From NCBI RefSeq assembly GCF_015712165.1, contig NZ_JADPZX010000002.1, forward strand, positions 1 to 64,000: a DNA stretch of 64,000 nucleotides, read 5' to 3'. Under the pieces are notes generated by a model. That model saw nothing but the letters and a program-made list of their open reading frames with translations, ran no database searches and was not told where the DNA came from. Both the position numbers and the translations under genes were made by a program. This document shows, piece after piece, positions 25,936 through 34,135 of this stretch; position 1 is the stretch's first letter; every line of letters begins with the position of its first letter. The DNA comes from Streptomyces spinoverrucosus (GTDB lineage Bacteria; Actinomycetota; Actinomycetes; Streptomycetales; Streptomycetaceae).

Positions 25936-26738
25936 AAGCGGGCCAGCGTGAGGGCGCCGATGATGGAGGCCGCGAATCCGGCGACCGCCAGTGGCGCGAA
26001 GCCGTGGCGGGTGGTGTCGCCCAGCCAGAGGACGCCGAACAGCGCGGGCCAGACCGTCTCCCCGGTGACCATCGCCGCCGTGGCGGAGGTGACCGAGCCG
26101 GACTGCAGGGCCTCGATCAGGAGCAGATAGCCGGTGATTCCGGAGACGATCACGGCGTAGACACCAGGGTCGACGAGCAGGCCGGGCAGGGACAGCCCCG
26201 GCAGCAGCCGGGCCCCGACGGCCGTCACGCCGAAGCTGATCCCCGCCAGGCCGCCCAGCACGGCCGCGCGGTGGGGGACGTTCCCCAGGCGCAGACTCAG
26301 TGCCCAGCTCACCAGGGCGAGCCCCACCGAGCCCACCAGCACCGCGACCCGCATCCTCTGGTCGCCGTCCCCGCCGGTCTCCCGGCCCGCCGCGATCGCC
26401 ATCAGCGCGAGCCCACCGCACACCGATGCGACGGCGATCCACTCGCCCCTGCGCAGCCGGATGTGCAGCACGAGCGCCGAGACGATCGCGGTGACCGCCA
26501 GTGCCCCGGCGACCGCCGCCTCGACCAGGAAGAGCGGGACAGAGCGCAAGGAGAGCAGTTCGGCGCCGAATCCCAGTGTGTCGAGGGCGACTCCCACGAC
26601 GAACGGCCACTGCCAGGTGGCCCGCACCGCCGCCCCGGCGCCTCCGGAGGTCACCCTTCGCGCGCCGAGTGCCTGGAACACGGTCGCCGTTCCCATGAAG
26701 ACGGCGGCGCACAGCGCGAACAGCAGGCCGAGTCCCAT
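25908..26738 (-). CDS. EamA/DMT-like membrane transporter
   Basis: This 276-residue protein has nine to ten hydrophobic segments in two halves. It starts MGLGLLFALCAAVFMGTATVFQALGARR and has a conserved-looking ITGYLLLIEALQSGSVTSATAAMVTGETVWPALFGVLWLGD in the second half, in the style of drug/metabolite transporters. The substrate is unknown. The final residues FGDAEHQEP are encoded within the 20-bp tandem repeat block, so the original C-terminus may have been altered. It is not clearly linked to its neighbours. Confidence 0.8.
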   Translation of the reverse strand: MGLGLLFALCAAVFMGTATVFQALGARRVTSGGAGAAVRATWQWPFVVGVALDTLGFGAELLSLRSVPLFLVEAAVAGALAVTAIVSALVLHIRLRRGEWIAVASVCGGLALMAIAAGRETGGDGDQRMRVAVLVGSVGLALVSWALSLRLGNVPHRAAVLGGLAGISFGVTAVGARLLPGLSLPGLLVDPGVYAVIVSGITGYLLLIEALQSGSVTSATAAMVTGETVWPALFGVLWLGDTTRHGFAPLAVAGFAASIIGALTLARFGDAEHQEP

Positions 26739-26815
26739 GACCGCAGGCTAATGCGTCGGCGGAACGTCGGCGCGGAGGGCGGCCCGCCGTGGTGTCGCGG
26801 CCCGGTGGCCTGCGA

Positions 26816-28378
26816 TCACGGCCCGTCCTCGCCCTCCAGGAACGTCCTCACCACCTCGATGTCCGCGAGCCGCGAGGGATCCACCCGGTACGGGTCGTCA
26901 CCGAGTACGACAAGGTCCGCCCGCTTGCCCGGTGTGAGGCTGCCCGCGTCGGACTCCCAGTGGCAGGCGTGGGCGGCGTCGACGGTGTAGGCGCGCAGGG
27001 CCTCGTCCACGGTGATCGACTCGTCGGGGCCGATGGCCCGGCCCGACTCCGAGGCCCGTTCGACCATGAACTGGACGGCCCGCAGTGGCGCGCCGTCGGC
27101 GACCGGTCGGTCCGAGCTGCCCGCCAAGCGCACGCCGTGGTCGAGGAAGCCCCGGCCGCGGTAGAGCCAGCCCGCCCTGTCCTCGCCCATGACGGTGGCG
27201 TAGTCGTCCCCGTAGTAGTGCAGGAAGCTCGGCTGGACGACGACGGTGACCCCGAGCGCGGCCAGTCGGGGCAGTTGCTCGGGGCGGACCAGGCCGGCGT
27301 GCTCGATGCGGTGACGTGCCTCCGGGCGGGGGCGCATTCTCTGCGCCCGTTCCAGGGCGTCCAGGGCGACGTCGACGGCCCGGTCGCCGATGGCATGGAT
27401 GGCGAGCTGCCAGCCCGCGCGGTGCCCCTCCACGATGGTGTTCTCCAACTCCTCCGGGTCGGCCTGGAGTTGTCCGCAGGTGTCGGTTCCCAGGTAGGGG
27501 CTGGTCAGCGCCGCCGTACGGGCCATCATCCCGCCGTCGGTGAAGATCTTCAGGGCGCCCAGGGAGAGGGCGCCGGCGCCGAATCCGGTGCGCAGCCCGA
27601 GGGCGAGCGCGCGGCTCGTGGTGTCCTGCGGGGCGGTGCGTACGTGGTCGAGGGCGTCGGCGGCGACCATGAGCTGGACCCGTAGCGGCAGCCGGCCGGT
27701 GTCGTGGGCGAGCTGGTAGGCCGCCGCCTCGATGGGGCTGCGGCCGATCAGCCGGCCGCCGACTCCCGCTTCGGCGCAGGCCGTCACCCCTTCGGAGCGG
27801 CAGACGCGGGCCGCGTGTTCGATCGCTCGGGCCAGCTCGTCGAGGGAGTGCGGCGGCCGGGTTCGCAGGGCGGCCCCCATGGCGCCCTCGACGAGGAAGC
27901 CGTCGGCGCGGACCGCCTCCGCGGGCAGTCCTCGCAGGATCGCCGTGTTCACCAGGCAGGCGTGGCCGGAGAGATGGCCGAGGTACACCTTGCGGCCGGC
28001 GCTGACGGCGTCGAGGTCCGCGGCCGTCAACGGGCGGTCCAGGGTGCGCTGGTCGTAGCCGCCGAAGTCCAGCCAGGCGTCGGCGGGTGCCCGGTGGACC
28101 GCGTCGGCGACGACCCGGAGTACGTCGTCGGCCCGGGTGCTCGGCGCGACGCTGGGGACCGCCGCCTTCAGCCCGGTCCAGGCCAGGTGGACATGGCTGT
28201 CGATGAAGCCCGGCAGCACCACGGCCCCGTCCAGGTCCTCGGTGCGCCGCGCCGGCAGGCCCGTTACGTCCTCGTCCAGGCCGACGATCCGGCCGCGCCA
28301 GATGCCGAGTTCCCGGGCGGTCGGTCGGGCCGGATCCATGGTGATGATGCGGGCGTTGGTGATCCTCGACGAGAGCAA
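26816..28378 (-). CDS. YtcJ-type metal-dependent amidohydrolase, next to an iron box
   Basis: This 520-residue enzyme has the amidohydrolase metal motifs in order: DSHVHL near residue 68, KIFTDGG near 288, AIHAIGDRAVDVAL, RIEHAGLV, and SSDRPVADG as the Asp-containing end motif. It would hydrolyse an amide or related bond of an unknown small molecule in the cytosol. I chose TTG 28378 because AAGGAG lies five bases upstream. A near-perfect iron box is 58 bp upstream in the shared divergent region, so it could be iron-repressed together with the siderophore genes. A second member of the same family lies at 61708-63375. Confidence 0.82.
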   Translation of the reverse strand: MLSSRITNARIITMDPARPTARELGIWRGRIVGLDEDVTGLPARRTEDLDGAVVLPGFIDSHVHLAWTGLKAAVPSVAPSTRADDVLRVVADAVHRAPADAWLDFGGYDQRTLDRPLTAADLDAVSAGRKVYLGHLSGHACLVNTAILRGLPAEAVRADGFLVEGAMGAALRTRPPHSLDELARAIEHAARVCRSEGVTACAEAGVGGRLIGRSPIEAAAYQLAHDTGRLPLRVQLMVAADALDHVRTAPQDTTSRALALGLRTGFGAGALSLGALKIFTDGGMMARTAALTSPYLGTDTCGQLQADPEELENTIVEGHRAGWQLAIHAIGDRAVDVALDALERAQRMRPRPEARHRIEHAGLVRPEQLPRLAALGVTVVVQPSFLHYYGDDYATVMGEDRAGWLYRGRGFLDHGVRLAGSSDRPVADGAPLRAVQFMVERASESGRAIGPDESITVDEALRAYTVDAAHACHWESDAGSLTPGKRADLVVLGDDPYRVDPSRLADIEVVRTFLEGEDGP

Positions 28379-28435
28379 GGAGGCTCCTTCCGTCTCTCCC
28401 GGGCGAACTGACTGGCACACAGCCCGCTCATGTGT

Positions 28436-28454
28436 TTAGGTAAGGCTAACCTAA
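28436..28454. promoter_or_regulatory. Iron box (DmdR/IdeR-type)
   Basis: TTAGGTAAGGCTAACCTAA differs at one position from the 19-bp palindromic consensus TTAGGTTAGGCTAACCTAA. It lies between the amidohydrolase and the HTH-like gene, 11 bases before the latter's GTG, in a position to repress both when iron is plentiful. Confidence 0.92.
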
Positions 28455-28465
28455 GGGGGCTTCCG

Positions 28466-29080
28466 GTGAGGGAAACGGCCGACCCCGACCGCGAGTTGGC
28501 GGCCTGGGCCGATGGTGTGCTGGCGCGGATCGACGCGCAACAAGGCCTCGACGGCGAGTTGCTCGCCGCACTGGGGCGCGGTCCGAGCCTGCGCGAGGAG
28601 ACACTGGCCCGGATGGCCGAGGCCGTGCGTACGGCAGCCCTCGGCTTCGGCCCGGCCGGCTGCGCCGCGGCCGCCGGGGTGTCGGAACGACTGCTGCTGA
28701 ACTGGCAGGAGCACAACCCCTCGTTCGCCGCCGCGATGTCGGGCGCGCGGGCACTGGCCCGGTCGCACGGGTCCGACGGCGACGGCGACGACGCACCCCG
28801 CCCGCCGGCCTCCGCCGCACTGCTCGTACTGCTCCAGGCGATTCGCACGGGCGCCCAGCACGCGTCCGCGGCGGCGCTCGCAGGCATGCCCCGGGCGGCC
28901 CTCAACAGGCTGCGCAAGGAACGCCCGAAGGTGGACGCGCTGGTCCTCGCGGCGCGCCGCGCCCGCCCCAAGCGGGCCGACCGGCGCGGCAGTTCGACGT
29001 ACGAACACGGGTACCGACTGGTCCGCATCGACGACGCCCCTTCGAGTCTTCAAGGGGGTAGCCGCGAGGGGCAGTTCTGA
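28466..29080 (+). CDS. Hypothetical protein with two HTH-like segments, iron-box controlled
   Basis: This 204-residue protein is not one I recognise. Residues around 55-90 (GPAGCAAAAGVSERLLLNWQ) resemble a helix-turn-helix. A second similar segment follows at about 140-165 (SAAALAGMPRAALNRLRKER). The C-terminus is strongly basic (RRARPKRADRRG). A DNA-binding role is plausible. GTG 28466 is preceded by AAGGGGG. Iron boxes lie immediately before and over its end, and it leads the exporter/binding-protein operon of the siderophore cluster. It could be a cluster regulator. Confidence 0.7.
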   Translation: MRETADPDRELAAWADGVLARIDAQQGLDGELLAALGRGPSLREETLARMAEAVRTAALGFGPAGCAAAAGVSERLLLNWQEHNPSFAAAMSGARALARSHGSDGDGDDAPRPPASAALLVLLQAIRTGAQHASAAALAGMPRAALNRLRKERPKVDALVLAARRARPKRADRRGSSTYEHGYRLVRIDDAPSSLQGGSREGQF

Positions 29081-29094
29081 TTAGCCTTACCTAA
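29076..29094. promoter_or_regulatory. Second iron box, before the ABC exporter genes
   Basis: TCTGATTAGCCTTACCTAA matches 14 of 19 positions of the iron-box consensus, with one half-site well preserved. It overlaps the stop codon of the HTH-like gene and lies about 50 bp before the first exporter gene. It could give the exporter operon its own iron-controlled promoter. Confidence 0.7.
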
Positions 29095-29142
29095 GTTTGT
29101 GTGCGCGGTGTATGGGCGCTGTGACCCCATCCGGAGGGATGC

Positions 29143-30852
29143 GTGAGAGAAGCGGACCTGCCGGGGCGGAGCGTCCTGTGGCGTGCGGTCGGCGGGCAGC
29201 GCCGCGACGTCGCGCTCGGGGCGGTCCTGGGCATGGGCCACCAGACGGGCGAGGCGCTGGTGCCGGTGCTCATCGGACTGGCCGTCGAACGAGGCGTCGT
29301 GGACGGCGACGCCGGCGGGCTGCTGCTGTGGCTCGGCGTCCTGGCCGTCGTCTACGTCGGCCTGTCCTTCAGTTTCCGCTTCAGCGCCCGAGCCGGCGAA
29401 CGCGCCTCCGTGACCGCCGCGCACCGGCTCAGGACCCGGCTGATCGGACGCGTCCTCGCCCCCGAAGGCGGCGCGGAGGACGGCCGGTTGCCCGGGGAAC
29501 TGGCCAACACCGCCACCGAGGACGCCAAACGGGTCGGCGCCGTCACGATGGCCCTCGTCGTCGGCATCGCGGCCGCCACCGGCCTGGCGGTCGGCGCGGT
29601 CGTCCTGCTGCGCATCTCCCTCACCCTCGGTCTGCTCGTCCTGCTGGGCACCCCGCTGCTGCTGTGGCTGGTGCACCTGCTGAGCAAACCCCTGGAACGG
29701 CGCAGCGCGACCGAGCAGGAACGCGCGGCGCGGGCCTCGGGCGTCGCGGCGGACCTCGTGGCCGGGCTGCGGGTGCTCAAAGGCATCGGCGCCGAGCCGG
29801 CGGCCGTCGCCCGCTACCGCCGTACCAGTCAGGAGTCGCTGACCGCCACCCTGCGCGCGGCCCGTGCCGAGGCCTGGCAGAGGGGCGTCGTCACCATCCT
29901 CACCGGCGCGTTCCTCGCGCTGGTGGCTCTCGTCGGCGGGCGGCTCACCGCACGCGGCGACATCGGCCTCGGCGAGCTCGTCTCGTCCGTCGCGCTCGCG
30001 CTGTTCCTCATCGGTCCGCTCTCCGAGTTCTCCTGGGTCTACGCGGAGTTGGCGCAGGGTCGTGCGTCCGCCGCCCGGATCGCCGAAGTGCTCGGCGCCG
30101 GCCGGGCCGTGTCACCGGGAGGGCCGTCCGACGGCGCCGTCCTGCGGCGGGTCGAGGGCGGGCTGCGGCTGAGCGGGCTGTCGTACGGCTCTCTGCGCGA
30201 GGTCGACCTCGACATCGCCCCGGGCGAGACGGTGGGGGTGGTCACCACCGACCCCGCCGACGCGACCGCCCTGCTGTGCTGCCTGGGCCGGCACGCCGAC
30301 CCGGTGAGCGGCGCCGTGGAGCTGGACGGCATCGAACTGCCCGCGCTGAGCCTCGCGGAGGTGCGGGCCGCGATACTCGTCGCCGAGCACGACGCCGACC
30401 TCTTCGAGGGCACGCTCCTGGACAACGTCACCGCCGCGGTCGGGACCCACGCCGCCGCTCCCGTCACCGCCGCGATCGCCGCGTCGGGCACGGACGAGGT
30501 CGTACGCGCCCTGCCCGACGGGCCCGACACGGCCGTCACCGCGCGCGGCCACTCGCTCTCCGGAGGCCAACGGCAGCGGGTGGTCCTGGCCCGGGCGCTG
30601 GCCGCCGACGCGCCGGTGCTCGTGCTGCACGAGCCCACCACGGCCGTCGACGCCGTCACGGAGGCGGGCATCGCCGCCGGGATCAGGGACGTGCGCGGCG
30701 GCCGCACCACCGTCCTGGTGACCAACAGCCCCGCGCTGCTCGCCATGACCGACCGGGTCGTCCTGATCGAGGGCGGCAGGGTCACCGCGACCGGCGCCCA
30801 CGAACAGCTCGTACACGACCGCGCGGCCTACCGTACGGCGGTCCTCACATGA
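29143..30852 (+). CDS. ABC exporter half-transporter A (degenerate nucleotide site)
   Basis: This 569-residue protein has a six-segment membrane domain (residues 1-310) fused to an ATPase domain. The Walker A lysine loop is lost: GVVTTDPADATAL stands where GxxGxGKST is expected near residue 365. Walker B is also altered (VLVLHEPTT, with His for Asp). The signature LSGGQRQR is perfect. This fits the degenerate half of a heterodimeric exporter, whose signature motif completes the active site of the partner. The next gene overlaps by ATGA. Within an iron-controlled siderophore locus, export of the siderophore is the likely job. Confidence 0.87.
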   Translation: MREADLPGRSVLWRAVGGQRRDVALGAVLGMGHQTGEALVPVLIGLAVERGVVDGDAGGLLLWLGVLAVVYVGLSFSFRFSARAGERASVTAAHRLRTRLIGRVLAPEGGAEDGRLPGELANTATEDAKRVGAVTMALVVGIAAATGLAVGAVVLLRISLTLGLLVLLGTPLLLWLVHLLSKPLERRSATEQERAARASGVAADLVAGLRVLKGIGAEPAAVARYRRTSQESLTATLRAARAEAWQRGVVTILTGAFLALVALVGGRLTARGDIGLGELVSSVALALFLIGPLSEFSWVYAELAQGRASAARIAEVLGAGRAVSPGGPSDGAVLRRVEGGLRLSGLSYGSLREVDLDIAPGETVGVVTTDPADATALLCCLGRHADPVSGAVELDGIELPALSLAEVRAAILVAEHDADLFEGTLLDNVTAAVGTHAAAPVTAAIAASGTDEVVRALPDGPDTAVTARGHSLSGGQRQRVVLARALAADAPVLVLHEPTTAVDAVTEAGIAAGIRDVRGGRTTVLVTNSPALLAMTDRVVLIEGGRVTATGAHEQLVHDRAAYRTAVLT

Positions 30853-32735
30853 GCGACTCCCCGAACGCGACGGGCTCGCGGCCCGGCGCCCGCCCCGACT
30901 GCCCGAACGCGACGGACTCCCGGCCCGGCGCCCGCCCCGACTGCCCGAACGCGACGGACTCCCGGCCCGGCGCCCGCCCCGACTCCCCTCTCCTCCCCGT
31001 CGCCACCCCCGCCCGCACCCGCGCCGCCGTCGCCGAACTGCTGCGTCCCCAGCGGCCGTTGGCCCTGACCGCCTTCGCCGTGATGGTCGCTTCCACCGCC
31101 GTCGGCCTGCTCGTGCAGCCGTTGCTGGGCCGGATCGTCGACCTGGCCGCCGACCGCGGCTCCGTCGACGCCCTCACCACCACCGCGGCGCTGCTCCTGG
31201 CCGTCGCCGTGGCGCAGGGCGTCACCGCCGGGTTCGGTCTGTCGCTGGTCTCCCGGCTGGGCGAGACGACCCTCGCCCGGCTGCGCGAGCGGTTCGTCGA
31301 GCGGGCGCTCGGGCTGCCGCTGGAGCGGGTCGAGAAGGCCGGCGCCGGTGATCTGACCGCGCGGGTCACCGCGGACGTCTCCCTCATCGCCGAGGCCATC
31401 CGCAACGCCTTGCCGGAACTGGCCCGTTCGCTGCTGACCATCGTCCTCACGCTGGGCGCGCTGGCGCTGCTCGACTGGCGTTTCCTGCTGGCCGCCCTGC
31501 TGGCGGTGCCCGTTCAGGCGGCCACCGCCCGCTGGTACGTCGCCCGCGCCGTCCCCCTCTACGCCGAGCAGCGCAGGGCCGCGAGCGCCCAGCAGCAGCA
31601 ACTGCTCGACACGATCGCCGGCAGCTCCACCGTGCGGGCGTTCCGGCTGGAGCGGGAGCACACCGAGCGGGTCACCGAGCGGTCCTGGTCCGTGGTGGCG
31701 CTGACGATGCGCGGGGTGCGGCTGGTGCTGGGCTTCTACAGCCGGCTGCACATCGCCGAGTACATCGGACTCGCCGCCGTGCTGTTCACCGGCTACTGGC
31801 TGGTCCGCGAGGGCTCGGCGTCGATCGGCACGGCGACCGCCGCCGCCCTGTACTTCCACAGTCTGTTCACCCCGGTCAACGCCGCGCTCGTCCTCCTCGA
31901 CGACGCCCAGTCGGCCACGGCGAGTCTGTCGCGGCTCGTCGGAGTCACCGACGCACCACCGCCCCCTGAACGGACCCGTTCCGTCCCGTCGGGCGGTGTC
32001 GACGTCACCGTGCGGGGCCTGGGTCACGCGTACCGGCCCGGCCATCCCGTCCTGCACGACATCGACCTGACGGTCCGGCACGGCGAGCGCGTGGCCCTCG
32101 TCGGTGCCAGCGGCGCCGGCAAGACCACGCTGGCCCGGCTCGTCGCGGGCATCCAGCCGCCCACCACCGGCACCGTCCGGGTCGGCGGCGTACCACCGAC
32201 CGAACTCGGCGCGGCCGCCTCCCGCACGGTGGCCCTGATCACCCAGGAGACCCACGTCTTCGCGGGCCCTCTCGCCGACGACCTCCGCCTCGCCAAACCC
32301 GACGCCACCGACGGCGAACTGCGCGCCGCGCTCGACCGCACCGGCGCCCTCGCCTGGGCCGAGGCGCTGCCCGACGGTCTCGCCACCGTCGTCGGGGACG
32401 GCGGCCACCGGCTCAGCGGCGCACAGACACAGGCTCTCGCGCTCGCCCGGCTGATCCTGGCCGATCCTCCCCTGGTGATCCTCGACGAGGCCACCGCCGA
32501 GGCGGGCAGCGCCGGCGCGCGCGCCCTGGAGAAGGCCGTGGCCCAGGCGGTGGACGGCCGCACCGCGCTGATCGTCGCCCACCGCCTCAGCCAGGCGGCG
32601 GCCGCCGACCGCGTCGTCGTCATGGACGCGGGACGCGTCGTCGAGACCGGCACGCACGACGAGCTCCGCGCCGCGAAGGGACGCTACGCCGAGATCTGGC
32701 AGGCGTGGTCGGACACCCGCGACACCGGCCCGTGA
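30849..32735 (+). CDS. ABC exporter half-transporter B (catalytic Walker A/B)
   Basis: This 628-residue protein has an N-terminal tail with three near-identical 14-residue repeats (units like PNATDSRPGARPDC), then a six-segment membrane domain and an ATPase domain. Walker A GASGAGKTT near residue 420 and Walker B LVILDEATAEAGS are intact, and the switch is VAHRLSQ. The signature is weakened to LSGAQTQ. It is therefore the mirror image of the preceding protein, and the two should form a heterodimer with one working ATP site. Translation is coupled through ATGA at 30849. Confidence 0.87.
   Translation: MSDSPNATGSRPGARPDCPNATDSRPGARPDCPNATDSRPGARPDSPLLPVATPARTRAAVAELLRPQRPLALTAFAVMVASTAVGLLVQPLLGRIVDLAADRGSVDALTTTAALLLAVAVAQGVTAGFGLSLVSRLGETTLARLRERFVERALGLPLERVEKAGAGDLTARVTADVSLIAEAIRNALPELARSLLTIVLTLGALALLDWRFLLAALLAVPVQAATARWYVARAVPLYAEQRRAASAQQQQLLDTIAGSSTVRAFRLEREHTERVTERSWSVVALTMRGVRLVLGFYSRLHIAEYIGLAAVLFTGYWLVREGSASIGTATAAALYFHSLFTPVNAALVLLDDAQSATASLSRLVGVTDAPPPPERTRSVPSGGVDVTVRGLGHAYRPGHPVLHDIDLTVRHGERVALVGASGAGKTTLARLVAGIQPPTTGTVRVGGVPPTELGAAASRTVALITQETHVFAGPLADDLRLAKPDATDGELRAALDRTGALAWAEALPDGLATVVGDGGHRLSGAQTQALALARLILADPPLVILDEATAEAGSAGARALEKAVAQAVDGRTALIVAHRLSQAAAADRVVVMDAGRVVETGTHDELRAAKGRYAEIWQAWSDTRDTGP
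30861..30986 (+). repeat. Three 42-bp tandem repeats in the exporter B gene
   Basis: Units of 42 bp start at 30861, 30903 and 30945. The second and third are identical apart from the last bases; the first differs at a few positions. Since 42 is a multiple of three, the repeat adds 14 residues per unit without breaking the frame. Confidence 0.9.
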
Positions 32736-32801
32736 GCCCCAACCCCCGAGACCCAGCCCACTGTCCGGCTCCACAGGAACCCGAAGAACGAAGGACCACC
32801 G

Positions 32802-33872
32802 ATGTTCCGCACGCGCAGAGCACCACGGCTCGCCGCCACGTTCACCTCAGCCCTCCTGCTCCTCGCCACGGCCACGGCCTGCGGCGGTGACGACTCCGGA
32901 TCCGACGCCACCGACGCGGGTGCGGGGGCCGGCGCCTCCGGCGAGTCCGCCTTCCCGGTCACCCTCGCGCACAAGTACGGCAGTACGACCATCGAGTCCG
33001 AGCCGAAGCGGATCGTCACCGTCGGCCTCACCGACCAGGACTCGGTACTCGCGCTCGGCGAAGCCCCGGTCGGCACCACCGAATGGCTGGGCGGCTACCA
33101 GGGCGCGGTCGGCCCCTGGGCGGAGGACAGGCTCGGCGGTGCCGAGGCACCGACCGTCCTCAAGGACACGGGCACCGGCCCCCAGGTGGAGAAGATCGCC
33201 TCGCTCAAGCCGGACCTGATCCTCGCGGTCTACGGCGGGCTCACGAAGGAACAGTACGAGTCGCTGTCCAAGTTCGCCCCCGTGGTCGCCCAGCCGAAGC
33301 AGTACAACGACTACGGCGTGCCGTGGCAGGAGCAGACCGAGACGATCGGCAAGGCGCTCGGCAAGCCGGAGGAGGCCGCCGCGGCGGTCGAGGAGACCGA
33401 GGAGCAGATCGCGGCGGCCGTCGGGGAACACCCCGAGTTCAAGGGCCGGACGGCCGTGATGGCCACTCCGTACGAGGGCATGTTCGTCTTCGGCAGCCAG
33501 GACCCGCGGTCGCATCTCCTCACCGACCTCGGGTTCTCCCTGCCCGCGGACCTGGACAAGGTGATCGGGGACCAGTTCGGCGCGAACATCAGCAAGGAGC
33601 GCACCGATCTGCTGGACCAGGACGCCCTCGTGTGGCAGGTCGCGGACGTGACCAAGGACGCCGACAAGCTGCACAAGGACGCCTCGTACAAGGACCTGAA
33701 GGTGGTGAAGGAGGGGCGCGAGGTCTACGTCAACGAGACCAGCGACTACGGCAACGCGCTGTCCATGGGCACCGTCCTCAGCCTGCGGTACGTGATCGAG
33801 CGGCTGGTCCCGCAGCTGGCGGCGGCCGTCGACGGCAAGACCGACACGAAGGTGGAGCAGCCCGCGTCCTGA
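32802..33872 (+). CDS. Iron-siderophore ABC transporter substrate-binding lipoprotein
   Basis: This 356-residue protein has a signal peptide ending in ATACGG, where the Cys is the lipidation site, and an acidic, Ala/Gly-rich linker. The binding domain shows HKYGSTTIESEPKRIVTVGLTDQDSVLALGEAPVGTTEW at the start and a C-lobe with YVNETSDYGNALSMGTVLSLRYVIERLVP. This is the FepB/CchF type that binds ferric siderophores. It would feed the FecCD permeases encoded at 53-55 kb. It is the last gene of the exporter operon, ATG 32802 being preceded by GAAGGA. Confidence 0.87.
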   Translation: MFRTRRAPRLAATFTSALLLLATATACGGDDSGSDATDAGAGAGASGESAFPVTLAHKYGSTTIESEPKRIVTVGLTDQDSVLALGEAPVGTTEWLGGYQGAVGPWAEDRLGGAEAPTVLKDTGTGPQVEKIASLKPDLILAVYGGLTKEQYESLSKFAPVVAQPKQYNDYGVPWQEQTETIGKALGKPEEAAAAVEETEEQIAAAVGEHPEFKGRTAVMATPYEGMFVFGSQDPRSHLLTDLGFSLPADLDKVIGDQFGANISKERTDLLDQDALVWQVADVTKDADKLHKDASYKDLKVVKEGREVYVNETSDYGNALSMGTVLSLRYVIERLVPQLAAAVDGKTDTKVEQPAS

Positions 33873-33883
33873 ACCGGCACGGT

Positions 33884-33915
33884 GATGGGGGCGGCCCCTC
33901 GGGGCCGCCCCCATC
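33884..33915. terminator. Strong hairpin between convergent genes
   Basis: GATGGGGGCGGCCCC (33884-33898) and GGGGCCGCCCCCATC (33901-33915) are exact inverted copies with two bases between. It separates the binding-protein gene from the end of the mbtH-NRPS transcript and should terminate both. Confidence 0.85.
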
Positions 33916-33922
33916 GTCACGT

Positions 33923-34135
33923 TCAGCCGTCCATGGCCTCGGCCAGGCTCCGCGGCCGCATGTCGGTCCAGTGGGTCTCGACGTACTCCAGGCAGGACTG
34001 CCTGGGCCCGGGTCCGTGCACCACCCGCCAGCCGGCCGGTACGTCCACGAAGTCCGGCCACAGGCTGTGCTGGTTCTCGTCGTTGACGAGCACCAGGTAG
34101 ACGCCCTCGGGGTCCTCGAACGGATTGCTGCTCAT
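33923..34135 (-). CDS. mbtH: MbtH-like NRPS accessory protein
   Basis: This 70-residue protein begins [20 protein letters not shown] and has the invariant family residues NPFED, the [10 protein letters not shown] core, VPAGW and [15 protein letters not shown]. MbtH proteins bind adenylation domains and are often needed for their solubility and activity. ATG 34135 overlaps the NRPS stop codon (ATGA), so it is made with the synthetase encoded just upstream. Confidence 0.96.
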   Translation of the reverse strand: MSSNPFEDPEGVYLVLVNDENQHSLWPDFVDVPAGWRVVHGPGPRQSCLEYVETHWTDMRPRSLAEAMDG

